A stretch of 64,000 nucleotides of DNA, from positions 60,886,649 to 60,950,648 of the forward strand of contig CM045758.1 of assembly GCA_025200525.1 (NCBI GenBank), read 5' to 3'. Numbering within the stretch: position 1 is the first letter of the stretch; each line of letters starts with the position of its first letter. The DNA comes from Camellia lanceoleosa (Eukaryota > Streptophyta > Magnoliopsida > Ericales > Theaceae). The translations under genes were made by a program, and so were the position numbers. The notes under the pieces are model-generated. The model did not search any database and was not told the origin of the DNA. It saw only the letters and a program-made list of their open reading frames with translations. Below are positions 23,680 to 34,920 of the stretch, one piece after another.

Positions 23680-26286
23680 AGCTTAAAACAGATTATATAT
23701 ATCTTTTCTATGAAATTGATCGAATAGATTTATATAGACTATTAGGTTAGCTTTGTATAATATTACTAGGAATTATTGCGGAATTGCTCACTATTTCAAT
23801 AATTGTAAATTATGTAATGGTACTCTCTAATTGCTTAGTTTAATTAGAATGCTCTATTATAATTTGCATACTTAATTATATTAGTATGATCTTATTTTAT
23901 GCGTATGGTTCATCATTTTCCTACCATGATTTACATGAATTTTAAGGTTATAAAATATAATTTATGGATGTTGCAATTTTGACATGCTAATTCTATTCTA
24001 GTCTCAATTTGTTACATGCTTATTATTTTCTAGGCTAGATTACATAATTTAATGTATTTGGAGTTATAGAGTTTTATGAATTGTGTACATGATTAATCTA
24101 AATTATCTAATTTGGTGCATTAATCTGAGTTATTTAATTAGGTGCATTAATCTAAATTATTTAATTGGGTGCATTAATCTGAATTATTTGATTAGGTGCA
24201 TTAACTTTGATTTTGACTTATCTATTTGGAGTTATTAGTTTAAATGTTTATTATGAATTAATTTCATTCATGACTCATGAGTATTGAACTTTATTTTAAA
24301 GTTGTAATTTAATTTTGAAGTTACAAATTGTATTTTATTTTGGTACCTTATATTAGTTGGTTACTTATATAATTAATAGTTGGCTAGATGGTTTCAATTA
24401 TTTATTATAATTAAATTTTTTAGATTATTTGTTTGTATTTTGTTGTGGTTTGCTACTAACTTTCTTTGTAGGGATACCAATGCGAAAAACAAATATAAAA
24501 CCAAATAAATAGTATTTGGGATGTAAAAACAAAAATGTTTGGACTACTAACTTTTGTGTTGAATAGGAATACTTAAGCGTGGAAAGGCTTTTGGAGTAAA
24601 TAGAATCTTTATGGATTGGCTATTTTATTTAAATGTTTGAAGCATGTTTTGCTTGAGATTTAGTTGGTTTGTTTACCAATTTGTAGTAGCAACTTTTATT
24701 TGTTTGTTTTGTCAAAAGCACTTTATATGCGTATAATTGTTATAACAATTTTTAAATTGCTTGTAAGTTTGGAACTTGGTTTTGTTTTTTGTGATAGAAA
24801 CCAAAGTTTTAGCTTTGGCTAAAGAGTAGTTCTTATTTGTTCAAAAATAACAACTAAGATAGATTTGGTTTCAAACTTTTGGAGTTTGAGGAAGTCTTTG
24901 GATTTAATCATTTTATTCCCAAAGTGTTGGAAAACCAAGTTTGGAGAAAGTCTTTGGTTATAATCTGATTATGTCCAAAGTGTTTTGGTTTTGAGAAAGG
25001 AAACCAAATTTTAGCATTAGCTAAAATATTTTTGATTTTATTCAGAAATAATGGGCTTAGTTCCGGGAGTACCGGTTAATTTTTATGAGTGGTGTAATTC
25101 TGGTAGCAAATTTTATTTGCTTGGGAATCGGTTTGTTATAACCTGGTTTATCCCCTGGAAATCTTAATTTTTAAATTGTTTCCTATGGACTAGGAGTCAA
25201 TATGCTCTTGAATGTTTTGTCAAAAGGTTAACTGGGTTTTAAGTGGGACCGATGTGACCCCTCCAGTCTTCTTGGGAACATTCTTGACCATGTTCGATTC
25301 TAGGTTAAATGGTGAGACTAGTTTTGAATTAAATTTCCATCTGAGGGATTTTCTAAGGGTTAAGTTTAATTTCTGGAATCACATAAGTAAAATTCAGTTG
25401 TGATGTTTCAAAAATGGCTTCAAAATGTGACAAACAAAAATGTTGTTCCACTTGACAACCTTTGCCTCACGAGATTCTTAAAGGAAATCATAAGATTGCA
25501 TTAAAATATCTCTGAATTGATCATAGGCAAATAGTATGGTATCCTTGTGTTATTTATAGCATTTATGATTGCTATGTGACTTTGCTTGAGAGCAAAGATG
25601 AGACAACCTGTTATAGTGGGTGAATATTTTTTGGATTTTTATATTCCAAATATATTCTTAAATTGGTGGCTCCTAGTGAGTTCAAGATCACTGATCACAG
25701 AGATAGAAAACTGGTGGCTCTTAGGTTGTGTTAGATCACTGGCTACATAGTTATGAGATTGTGGTTCCTAGTAGTGAATAGATTACTGATAACATGTCAA
25801 GACATCATGATTCCTAGTAGTGGAGAGGCTACTGGTCATATGTCAAGACATGATGATTCCTAGTAATGAAAGAATCTATTGATCCTATGTCAGGACGTTG
25901 TGATTCCTAGTAGTAAAGTGACTACTGATCACAAGTCTACTGACCACATGCTGAGAAATTAGTGATTCCTAGTGATAAGACTACTGGTCATGTTATGAAG
26001 TTCCGAATAGTAGACTATTGAACACTAGATTTGTGTTTCCTAATAGTAAGACTATTGGCTTTAGAGTAATAGGTTGGACCAAATATATTTGGATGCCTAA
26101 TTCGGTTGATGACATTCTGGGAATGTTATTACTGTGATATGTTTTTGAGAGTTTCATAATCATTGTGACACAATGATTTGTTCAAAAGACTTTGTATAAA
26201 TTCTACAAAGAAGACTTAATTATCTAACTCCAAAATTGAGGAGGATAATAGAAAGAAAGGAGAGAGTACCTCCTTAGTGAAGACTA
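23680..26286 (+). mobile_element. Decayed leader/gag region of the copia element
   Basis: There is no long open frame. The sequence is T-rich with several short direct repeats (for example ctaaattatctaat... at 24100-24200). No gag motif is recognisable until the zinc knuckle at 26434. Confidence 0.6.
25660..26060 (+). repeat. Degenerate minisatellite inside the copia element
   Basis: The phrase gattcctagtagt or close variants recurs near 25751, 25810, 25855, 25901, 25962 and 26029, spaced about 45-70 bases, with linkers containing tactg(a/g)tca and atgtcaagaca. Confidence 0.7.
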
Positions 26287-26721
26287 ATGTCATTGAGCAT
26301 GGCAAAATTTTCTGGGATGAGGAAGAAGCCCCTTGTGAACAAGGGCTCTAAGCTGGGGCCAAGGGGTGGTGTTGCAAAGAAGCTGGCATACAAGCCATGG
26401 GAACCTGGTTATCGGTTCTTTGGGAAGTGCTACAACTGTGGTAGCGAGGGTTTTATCTTTACTAAGGCTACACGCCACATCTGCTCTGAGAAAGAGCTGT
26501 TTACAACTTTCGAACCAGTTACAAACGTTGAGAAGTTGTTTATGAGAAAATCTACTACCTCATTTGTTGAGGGAAAGGTGGTCCTGAAGTTAACCTCAGG
26601 GAAAGAGCTAACCTTGAACGAAGTCTTGTATGTTCCAGACATTCATAAGAATCTTGTCTCAAGGACTCTTCTCAGTAAACATATTTTCGCATGGTTTTTG
26701 AGTCCGACAAGGTCGTTCTGA
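26287..26721 (+). pseudogene. Copia gag/protease remnant
   Basis: The frame joins a basic gag tail with a zinc knuckle start (CYNCGSEG, remainder lost) directly to a protease fragment ([12 protein letters not shown], then [21 protein letters not shown]). The protease DTG active-site triplet that normally precedes ATRHIC is missing, so a deletion has fused gag to mid-protease. The nucleocapsid finger lacks its last Cys/His partners. No functional product is expected. Confidence 0.8.
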
Positions 26722-26836
26722 CGAAACACAAGTGTGAAACTTGTGTTGAAATGAAGTGGACAAGATCTCGTATAAGTTATGGAAAGGCGTTAAGCCTTCT
26801 TATAAATTCTTACAAATGTGAGGGTGTCTTGCTATT

Positions 26837-27048
26837 ATGGCGTTTCCTATACCCAAAAGGGTTAGGATAGGCCCGAAATCCATGGATTGTATATTCATTG
26901 GTTATGCATATAATAGTAATGCATATCGGTTTCTTGTATATAAGTCTGAAATTCCAGACATTCACAGGAATACCATCATGGAGTCAAGGAATGCATATTT
27001 CTTTGAAGACATTTTTCCTTGCCGAACCCATGAAGGGGTTCCAAGGTT
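26837..27048 (+). pseudogene. Copia integrase C-terminal remnant
   Basis: The frame encodes RVRIGPKSMDCIFIGYAYNS followed by YRFLVYKSEIPDIHRNTIMESRN, typical of the end of copia integrase. The HHCC finger and DDE core are absent: only about 115 bp separate this from the protease fragment. It shifts frame near 27040 into the RT-RNase H frame. Confidence 0.85.
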
Positions 27049-28692
27049 TTGGAGCAATTTGATGAACCCAGAAGGAGTAAAAGGGCTAGGACATCCAAAT
27101 CTTTTGGTCCAGACTTCTTGACTTATATGGTTGAGTACGAACCTCAAATTTTCCACGAAGCTGTGACTTCTCCTGAGAGTCCTTTATGGAAAGAAGCGAT
27201 CAAAAGTGAGATTGACTCCATCTTACAGAACCACACCTGGGAGTTGGTAGATTTACCTCCAGGTTGCAAATGGATTTTTAAAAGAAAGATGAAGGCCGAT
27301 GGGTCAATTGACAAGTATAAGACGAGGCTCGTTATCAAAGGGTACAGGCAACGAGAAGGCTTGGATTACTTTGATACGTACTCACCTGTAACTAGGATAA
27401 CATCCGTTCGCATTGTGATTGCGATAGCAGCTTTGCGCAATCTTGAGATACACCAGATGGATGTAAAGACAGCTTTCTTAAATGGGGATTTGAATGAAGA
27501 AATCTACATGGAGCAACCTGAAGGGTTTTCAGCTCCAGGACAAAGCAAGAAAGTCTGTAAACTTGTCAAATCATTGTATGGTTTGAAGCAAGCGCCTAAA
27601 CAATGGCATGAGAAGTTTGACAATGTAATGTTGTCAAATGGGTTTAGAATCAACGAATGTGACAAGTGTATTTATGTCAAAGACACTGACAGAGGTTATG
27701 TCATTTTGTGTCTATATGTTGATGATATGCTCATTATAGGTAATTACGATGAAATGATCAAAACTACCAAGAAGTTGTTAAACTCTAAATTTGACATGAA
27801 GGATATGGGCATTGCAGATGTTATTCTGGGAATTAAGATTACCAGAATCTCTGACGGAGTTATACTTTCTCAGTCTCATTATGTTGATAAGATACTTGAG
27901 AAGTTTAGTGGATCAGATACGAGCGTGTCATCGACACCTATAGACTTAAGTCTACACTTTACCAAGAATAATAAAGAGAGTGTCTCTCTGTTAGAATATT
28001 CTCGGGTAAATGGAAGTTTAATGTATCTGATGAGTTGTACTAGGCTGGATATAGCTTACTCGATTAGCAGGCTTAGTAGATACACAAGTAATCCTGATGC
28101 TTCTCATTGGAAGGGCATTGTGCGGGTGTTAAGGTATTTACGCTACACTCGGGATTATGGGCTGTATTATACTCGATATCCAGCGGTGCTTGAAGGATAT
28201 AGTGACGTGAATTGGATATCAGATATGAAGGACTCAAAGTCCACTAGTGGATATGTGTTCACTCTTGGTGGGGCAGCCGTGTCTTGGAAATCTTCCAAGC
28301 AAACGTGTATATCTAGATCAACGATGGAATCAGAGTTTATTGCTTTGGATAAAGCAACGAAAGAAGCAAAATGGCTTCGCCATTTCATTGAAGATATTCC
28401 ACATTGGTCTAAACTTGTGCCAGCTATTTATATTCATTGTGATTGTCAATCTGCAATTGGTAGGGCACAGAGTAATATGTATAATGGAAAGTCTAGACAT
28501 ATCCGTCGTAGACATAATTCCATACGACAACTACTCTCGAATGGAGTTGTCTCTTTAGACTATGTAAAGTCTAAGGACAACATTGCGGATCCGCTAACCA
28601 AAGGGTTAAGTCGAGTGTTAGTCGAAATGTCGTCAAAAGGAATGGGGTTAAGGCCTTTGGAAGTTACCGGAATGGAAACCCAACCTAATTGA
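27049..28692 (+). CDS. Copia reverse transcriptase-RNase H, open frame (about 547 codons)
   Basis: Reading begins in the integrase-RT linker ([16 protein letters not shown]) and stays open to the stop at 28690. The RT domain (RVT_2) starts at [13 protein letters not shown]; it has [19 protein letters not shown], the catalytic [12 protein letters not shown] and [10 protein letters not shown] (both catalytic-region Asp present), [14 protein letters not shown] and [16 protein letters not shown]. The RNase H part shows [25 protein letters not shown] and ends with [10 protein letters not shown]. All landmarks are present with no internal stop, unlike the rest of the polyprotein. The frame lacks a native start, since it would be translated as part of gag-pol; the ATG at 27049 is incidental. 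Without gag and integrase the element cannot move by itself. Confidence 0.9.
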   Translation: MEQFDEPRRSKRARTSKSFGPDFLTYMVEYEPQIFHEAVTSPESPLWKEAIKSEIDSILQNHTWELVDLPPGCKWIFKRKMKADGSIDKYKTRLVIKGYRQREGLDYFDTYSPVTRITSVRIVIAIAALRNLEIHQMDVKTAFLNGDLNEEIYMEQPEGFSAPGQSKKVCKLVKSLYGLKQAPKQWHEKFDNVMLSNGFRINECDKCIYVKDTDRGYVILCLYVDDMLIIGNYDEMIKTTKKLLNSKFDMKDMGIADVILGIKITRISDGVILSQSHYVDKILEKFSGSDTSVSSTPIDLSLHFTKNNKESVSLLEYSRVNGSLMYLMSCTRLDIAYSISRLSRYTSNPDASHWKGIVRVLRYLRYTRDYGLYYTRYPAVLEGYSDVNWISDMKDSKSTSGYVFTLGGAAVSWKSSKQTCISRSTMESEFIALDKATKEAKWLRHFIEDIPHWSKLVPAIYIHCDCQSAIGRAQSNMYNGKSRHIRRRHNSIRQLLSNGVVSLDYVKSKDNIADPLTKGLSRVLVEMSSKGMGLRPLEVTGMETQPN

Positions 28693-29243
28693 CTGGAGAT
28701 CCCAAGATCTAGGTTCAATGGGACAACCTAATTGCGTGTAACGGTGGTATGTTACTGAGGAGGTTAAATCTCCAGCCATTCCTTCTATCAGTGATACCTG
28801 CAAGTGTAAAGGATAAGCTGAGTTTTTAATGACTCTTATGTGTTAAGATGTTGAGCTAAGTATTGTAGGATACTTTAGTAGAGTCACCTATGTGAGTTTG
28901 AAGTGGGGCCGCTTCTAGAAGAATTGGGCAAGCCAAGATTCTTTGAAACCACTCGCTGAACCAGGCTAGTGTCCAGGGCCACACATGGCACACCAGTGAA
29001 AACATTATGGTGGTAGGAGTAATTCCCATGTGAGATCTATTGTCTTAGTTTACATAAACGGTAGAGTAGTTCGAGATGTCTTATTCACTGATCTGCCAGT
29101 AAACTAGATAGGTTTTCACTGGGAGAGGTTCAAAGCCAAAAGCTACCTTCTCTGATGTCGGGGTTTGTCCGTTGTACTCTCTCTCAGAGTCTTTATTGTT
29201 GAACGATGTCCATTTGTTGAGTCATTCGGTCAATTTTTATTCA

Positions 29244-29252
29244 TGTGGGGGA
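29244..29252 (+). other. Polypurine tract of the copia element
   Basis: GTGGGGGA just before the 3' LTR start (TATTGG) is the plus-strand priming site expected for plant copia elements. Confidence 0.85.
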
Positions 29253-29253
29253 T

Positions 29254-29975
29254 TATTGGAAAAAATGATTTTTGGGGACTTTAATTTAATATTAAAGTGT
29301 GGTGACTTTAATTAAATATTAAAGTGGGTCCTAACCATTTTTTGTGTTGGGTCCAAGTGAGCCAAAAACCATTGGGTTTTGAATAAGAAATTGTCAAGAA
29401 ATTGCTTCATGATGTTAGATTCATGAATAGGATTTTATAGAGTATTTAAATATTTTTCTTGGCTAAAGGGTGTGAATCTTTTGGGCATCTATACTTTTCA
29501 TTTTGTGGAAAGGGGCTATGGATGCTTGGTGTTTTAATGACTAGCCTTAAAGGCTGGAGGCTCTTCCTCTCTCCCCTATACATGTATAAATTGAGACCCT
29601 CCTGTCAAGTTTCAAGATAGAAATTTTTGCTTCCATTTTACAAGTCAGTTTGTTAAATAGTTCCTATTGTGAGAGAGTGCTACCATTGTTTTGTTCGCTA
29701 AGCTAGACAGATAGTGCTTCTGCCGTAGCTGGTTTTGACCATCGTATCTTGGGAGACAGACGCCGGGTTTCCTCAAGCACTCGACCTATGAGGCGGCGAA
29801 ATCTGTTTTAAGGAAACTGCTTCCGTGCAGGCTTCGGTTTTGTCTATTTATCCTTTATTGTTTTTTTTTTGTATATTTCTGTTGAAATTTAGTTGTAATT
29901 ATCAGCATATGTTCTTGATATATAATTTGTTTTCTTCATAAATCTATTTATTTAATTTCACAATTTTAAACAACA
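29254..29975 (+). repeat. 3' LTR of the copia element
   Basis: It is homologous to 22960-23679. It starts TATTGGAAAAAATG (the second base has changed from the expected TG) and ends CAACA. Differences from the 5' LTR cluster toward the end, for example around 29743-29760. Confidence 0.93.
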
Positions 29976-29980
29976 AGGTG
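29976..29980. repeat. AGGTG target-site duplication, right of the copia element
   Basis: It matches 22955-22959. The dispersed block then resumes with tgtctaaaaagtaaaa, as it does at 951-970. Confidence 0.9.
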
Positions 29981-30592
29981 TGTCTAAAAAGTAAAAAAAA
30001 TTGCTTAAAATATTAAAAAAATTCAATAAAAACAAAAAAAAACATGAAAAATAAGAAAGTAGAATTTTCTGAAAAATATTTTCTGAAAAGAGAAAATAAG
30101 CAAGCTGATTAAATTTTATATATTTAATCAATAAATATCAAATTGGCACAATATATGAATTTGTCTCAGACCACACATATCAAGTTATTTTTTCCTTGCA
30201 TTCTGTTCCGAGCTCAAACAAAACTTGGTGCTAAAGCTATTTCTCTCTGGAGGGGGGATTGTTCCAATTTAAAAGAAATGGTTATAATTTATTTTAATTT
30301 ATAAGTTTGTATTAAATTATTTGATATAATTTTTATTTATAATATATTAAGTAAAATTAAATTAAATAAATTTTAAAAAAAATTAATTACCTAAAAAGAA
30401 AGAAATGTTGTTAACTTGTACATCTAAGTAGATGTTTGGGGTAAATTAAAAAAGTATATTTTTTTTTTATTTACATATACTTATTTAGATCACATCAATT
30501 AACATCTATCAATATTTCATCTCTACTTTTCTAATCATTTTCTTTATTTTTTTACACATCTTTTTATAAAAAAAAATTAAAAAATACACTTA
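29981..30592. repeat. Right copy of the dispersed block, part 2
   Basis: It matches about 1430-1499 and then 2035-2560 and lacks the 1500-2034 insertion, so it is the empty site for that MITE. Confidence 0.85.
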
Positions 30593-31331
30593 TCTATATA
30601 CTATATATTAAGCAAAAGGGAGTTTTTAACTCATAGGCCTTGTGAGAGCTCCAATATTCTAATCCTAATTTTCTAATTTTATGATTTAACAAAAAAAAAA
30701 AAAAAAACCTCAGCATTTATTGTTTCTCCCAACCCAACCTCAATATTTATTAACTTCTCCCAACTCACAATTCATTTTAACTTCTCTCATAATTACTGCA
30801 GCACCCTTTTCAATTTCTCTCATACACTATGATTACACACAAAAATAAAGAAGATAAAAATTTAGTTATAGATCTCAAAAAAATATAACATCTAAATTTG
30901 AATTATGATTTAGTAATATAATTATGTATTTTTTTATATATATCTATCAAAATTTTAAATCACTTAATAGGACAAATTAATCAATTTTCTAAAATTATTA
31001 ATTTTTTAATTTAGAAAATAGATTTAAAAAAATATTAACTGATTTATTTATTTAATAAAAAACATATTTCATAATCTCTCCCTCCTAATCTCTCTCACCA
31101 ATTTCAAAAAAAAAACAATTAAAACTTGCATTCGTTTTCTCTTTCCCAAAAAATTAAATAATATTTTTTATTAAAGTTATAGATATCTATTTATATCTTA
31201 TATATATTATATTATAACATAAAAAATAAAAATAAAAAAACTAAAAAAAATCTTTAAAGCTTATCTAATAATTATAATAATATTTTTTTAAAAATTTATA
31301 AAGTTCCGTGCATAGCACGGGTTACCACTAT
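30593..31331 (+). mobile_element. Helitron-like unit A' (right)
   Basis: It begins TCTATATACTATATATTAAG and ends after the hairpin CCGTGCATAGCACGGG (31306-31321) and TTACCACTAT. It is homologous to 2561-3296; its hairpin stem is better preserved. Confidence 0.65.
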
Positions 31332-31338
31332 CTATATT

Positions 31339-32010
31339 TCTATACTTACTATATATTAAGCAAAATGGAGTTTTTAACCTCAAAGCATGTGGGAGCTACA
31401 ATATCCCAATCTAAATTTCCTAATTTTTTGATTTAAAAAAAAAAAAAAAACTTAGCATTTATTAACTTCTCCCAAGTTCCAAGCCTTACTCTCATAATAA
31501 CACTTTAATGCATTGAGAACAAGCATAAAAAAAAATTTTGAAAAGTCCAACACATATGAATTCTTTGAAAAGTCTTAACACATATGATTATTATCCCTCA
31601 TAATAACACTTTAATGCATTAAGAACAAGTATAAAAAAAATTCTTGAAAAGTATAACAGATATGATTATTATTAAAATATTAAACTTTAATATAATATAA
31701 AAAAGAAAAAAAATATTTAAAAAAAAAGATATTTAAAAATCACAATTCACATATATAGAAATAATTATGAAGTGTATATGAATTTCTTGAAATGTTCAAC
31801 ACATATGATTATTATCCCTCATAATAATACTTTAATGCATTAAGAACAAGTATAAAAAAAATTCCTTAAAAAGTCCAACACTTATGAATTCCTTGAAAAG
31901 TCTAACATATGATTATTATCAAAATATTGAACTTTAATATAATATATATATAAAAAAGGCATTTAAAAAAAAAAAAAACAAAGTGGTGAAGCACAACCCG
32001 TGCATATCTA
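31339..32010 (+). mobile_element. Helitron-like unit B' (right)
   Basis: It starts TCTATACTTACTATATATT and ends near cacaacccgtgcatat with only half of the hairpin, as in the left unit B. It contains the same internally repeated ccctcataata phrases. Confidence 0.5.
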
Positions 32011-32045
32011 TATCTATATCTATATCTATATCTATATTCTATATA

Positions 32046-32441
32046 TCTATACTATATAGAAGCAAAATGGAGTTTTTAACCCCCAAGACCTGTGGGAGTT
32101 TCAATATCCCAATCTGAATTTTCTAAATTTTTTATTCAAAAAAAAAAATCAACGTTTATTAACTTTTCAATCCATATATCTTTCCACGTGCCTGCATTTA
32201 TTGATTTGATCAAAATCTCCTAATTAGCATTTAAAATCCTCTCATACAAATAATTATAGATACAATTCGTGTATAGTTACTGTAGTACCCTTTTTAACTT
32301 CTCTCATACACTATGGTTCGTGTTAAGATTGTTAAATTATTTTTATTAAAAAACTTAACAAACATAATTATATATTAAAAAAAATCTAAAACAAATATAA
32401 ATATCTATAGTTATCCCGTGCATAGCACGGGTGATAGGATA
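32046..32441 (+). mobile_element. Helitron-like unit C' (right)
   Basis: It starts TCTATACTATATAGAAGC and ends after a perfect hairpin CCCGTGCATAGCACGGG (32415-32431) and TGATAGGATAG. It shows what the left unit C lost when the LTR entered. Confidence 0.6.
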
Positions 32442-32799
32442 GTATATATAAAGGAAAAAGAGGTTTCTAACCCCCGAGCCTTGTGAGAGCTCTAGTATCC
32501 CAATTTGAATTTTCTAAATTTTTTATTAAAAAAAAAACTTTAACATTTATTAATTTGGTCAAAATTCCCTGATCAGCATTTAAAATCCTCTTATACAAGT
32601 AATTATAAATACAACATTTACATAGTTACTGCAATACCATTTTCAACTTCTCTCATACATTATAATTAATAATAAGATTATTAAATTATTTTTATAAAAA
32701 ATCTTAAAAAACATAATTTTTATATTAAAATAAATTTAAAATAAATATAAATATCTATAACTACTCCATACATAACACAGGTCACAGGTGACAGGCTAG
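32442..32799 (+). mobile_element. Helitron-like unit D', ending in CTAG
   Basis: It opens with tatatataaaggaaaaagag and has the shared ccttgtgagagctc... opening phrase. It ends cataacacaggtcacaggtgacaggCTAG followed by T, a canonical CTRR-T Helitron 3' end with a decayed hairpin. It lies 201 bp upstream of the ERF start codon. Confidence 0.55.
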
Positions 32800-32882
32800 T
32801 TTAAAATATCTCAAATCACCCTGATTATTAATTTTCAACATCTAGCAGCCAAACAGGCAGTCACACCCGCCTCCCTCCCTCC

Positions 32883-32952
32883 TTTATATACGCACAACCA
32901 CAATAACACCATCCCCTCATCACTTCCACTTCCATGCCTTCCCTCCCAATTT

Positions 32953-33000
<48 letters not shown>
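32883..33000 (+). promoter_or_regulatory. ERF core promoter and 5' UTR
   Basis: TTTATATA at 32883-32890 is a plausible TATA box, which puts the transcription start near 32915. A (CT)n pyrimidine patch (32951-32992) and a short TA run then lead directly to the ATG. CT-rich 5' UTRs are common in plants. Confidence 0.6.
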
Positions 33001-33002
<2 letters not shown>

Positions 33003-33684
33003 GACGACGACGACGACAGACGAGTTAGCTCTAGAACTCATACGCCAACACCTCCTCGGAGAATTCACCTCTACACGGTCCTTCATCACCAACCTCAATT
33101 TCTCCAACTCCTCTCATCATCATCATGACTCTATCTTCGACATCAAACCCATTTTCTCTTCCCCGAAATCGGTCCTTTCAGTTTCCTCCTCCGGCTCTGG
33201 GTCCGACTCCAACTCCTCTCTCATTTCCGACTTGGGTTACTTGAATCCGGACCTCGATTTCTCCTATTACGAATCCAAGCCTGAAATTGCAGATTTAAGT
33301 CCATCTTTGAATGTCTCGGTTCAAAAACTGAAGACGAATGAGAGTGGGTCGGGTCCGAGGGGTTTGAATGGTGATGAGGCGGAGAGAAGCCGTTACAGAG
33401 GGGTTCGGAGGCGTCCGTGGGGCAAGTTCGCGGCGGAGATCCGAGATCCGAACCGAAAAGGGTGTCGGGTCTGGCTCGGGACGTTCGACGCGGCTGTTGA
33501 GGCGGCTCGAGCTTATGACTGTGCGGCTTTCAAGATGAGGGGAAGCAAAGCTATCTTGAACTTCCCTCTGGACGCCGGAAAGTCTGACCCACCGGTCAGC
33601 ACCGGCCGCAAGAGGCGGAAAGAGGGTGGCGCTGAGCTGAGCGAAGAAGAAGAAGAGAGAGCGATTCGAGTCGCCGGAATGTGA
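33001..33684 (+). CDS. AP2/ERF transcription factor, ERF group IX-like (227 aa)
   Basis: This is a single open exon. The N-terminus has the [15 protein letters not shown] helix seen in group IX ERFs of the ERF5/ERF6/ERF105 type, then a Ser-rich and acidic region ([16 protein letters not shown]) that may activate transcription. The AP2 domain spans residues about 132-189 ([18 protein letters not shown], then [18 protein letters not shown], ending AILNFPL). The Ala and Asp of the [10 protein letters not shown] region are the ERF-type choices, predicting binding to GCC-box DNA rather than [13 protein letters not shown] (201-210) is a likely nuclear signal. The C-terminus is short and acidic, without the MAP-kinase site motif that some group IX members carry. 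Higher GC content and clean codon use mark it as a host gene. The family mediates ethylene, jasmonate and stress responses; the exact orthologue is not decidable here. Confidence 0.93.
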
Positions 33685-34114
33685 CGACTGACTCTGACGG
33701 TGACGGTGTGTTTAACTGTGTTACGTACGAGTCTTTGTTGTGGGCAGGTGCTAAACGATGGCGTCTTGATCTTCTTTCTTAAGCACCAATCAAATGGGTG
33801 CAAGTGCACATTAGCTACGTGGACTGGACCGAAAATAAGAATTGTCTAAAACACAAAAATCAATTATAAAATTAAATGCAACCTTTTTATATGAGATGGA
33901 TCTCATGGTTATGTGAGAAAAAATTATATCTGATTTTATGGTTGGTTTCTGTGTAAATAAAAAAATTTACTGTGAAGAATGGGTGAGAAGATGTAAGTGT
34001 GTGAAATTGTTGTAACAGAGTGTATTAGAGGATGTACATTTATTATATTGTGGAATCTCAAATTATCCTAGCAATGGAAATAAGGGGAAATATTTTAGAA
34101 TGATATTACTCTTA

Positions 34115-34413
34115 CACTGTGTTTAGTTAGAAGATTTAGGTCAAGTTTGGCTAAATTAAAAAAGTTCATTTATTTCATCTTTTTATTTATTTTTGATCAC
34201 ATCAATTAACATCTCATCTCTATTTTTTTTTACACATAATACAAGAAAAGTCAAAAAGTATACTTATTTAGTCTTTCCAAACTTTGCTTAAGGAAAAAGG
34301 AAAAAAGTGTGTGAAACTAGATGAAATATATGTATATTTTATTCATATTTCACTTATTTTTTTTATTTTTTTTTTTAAATTCCTCCTCAAATTTTCCAAC
34401 CAAACATAGTATT
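34115..34413. mobile_element. Tourist-like MITE (TGTGTTTGG family, copy 1) with a nested MITE
   Basis: It begins ACTGTGTTTAGTTAGAAG and ends TTCCAACCAAACATAGTA, like the 44465-44623 element, and shares its inner phrase gtgtgaaa...ttcatatttcac. It is interrupted by a 149-bp MITE at 34139-34287. Confidence 0.65.
34139..34287. mobile_element. 149-bp MITE nested in the previous element
   Basis: Ends GGTCAAGTTTGGC and CCAAACTTTGC, flanked by TTA (34136-34138 and 34288-34290). Confidence 0.65.
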
Positions 34414-34418
34414 AAAGG

Positions 34419-34634
34419 CTAGTTTGGCATAACATAAATAAGCTAAAAAGTCAAAAAGTCACTGTCTTATTTAAGTCATATCATCTTATTTAAATCACAT
34501 CACCTCTCTAACACATCACATCAAACCCAATCCAAACCCAATCTAAACCCACCAATTCCAATCCAAACTCAATCTAAACCCACCAATAAGTCAAAAAGTA
34601 CACTTTTTTAAGACATTCCAAACCAACCCTAAGT
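34419..34634. mobile_element. MITE-like element with GGCTAGTTTGG ends
   Basis: It starts GGCTAGTTTGGCATAAC and ends ATTCCAAACCAACCCT. The interior has repeated aatctaaacccaccaat phrases. Boundaries are approximate and the target duplication is unclear. Confidence 0.45.
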
Positions 34635-34693
34635 TGTTATTGATTTTTCAATTAATAGCTGAAGGCAAAGAGAGTTGTATTTTATAGCGATTA

Positions 34694-34920
34694 ACCTCGT
34701 TTGGGAACAGGCTAATTTAGTAACTTTTTGGCTATTTGGCTAAAATAGTCACTCAAAAAACCTAGTATGTTTGGGATGATTTTTTGGCTTTTTACGAAAA
34801 GATGTGCAAAAAGTAGAGAGAAAAGAGAATCTTTGACTTTTTGGTATGGGTTATTGGCTTTTTGGCTTTTTGGCTAATTTAGTAACTTTTTGACTAAAAA
34901 AGATAGTTGCCAAACGAGGT
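34694..34920 (-). mobile_element. Harbinger-derived MITE, copy 2 (about 227 bp)
   Basis: It matches the reverse complement of copy 1 over its whole length (CCTCGTTTGGGAACAGGC...GTTGCCAAACGAGG). The outermost bases have decayed and the flanks TTA/CAA no longer match perfectly. Confidence 0.8.

Larger units (their letters stand above)
22960..29975 (+). mobile_element. Ty1/copia LTR retrotransposon, internally deleted
   Basis: Two LTRs of about 720 bp, a 5-bp duplication AGGTG, a polypurine tract and a copia-order coding remnant (gag finger, protease fragment, integrase C-terminus, RT, RNase H) define the element. It sits within the right dispersed block, whose text resumes seamlessly after the duplication. 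Most of gag, the protease active site and the integrase core are missing. I see no initiator-Met primer site (TGGTATCAGAGC) after the 5' LTR. By eye the two LTRs differ at roughly 4-5% of positions, suggesting insertion on the scale of one to a few million years. Confidence 0.95.

Noticed and set aside
26290..28530. Minus-strand frames across the copia coding region
   Set aside because: Shadows of the gag/protease and RT-RNase H frames.
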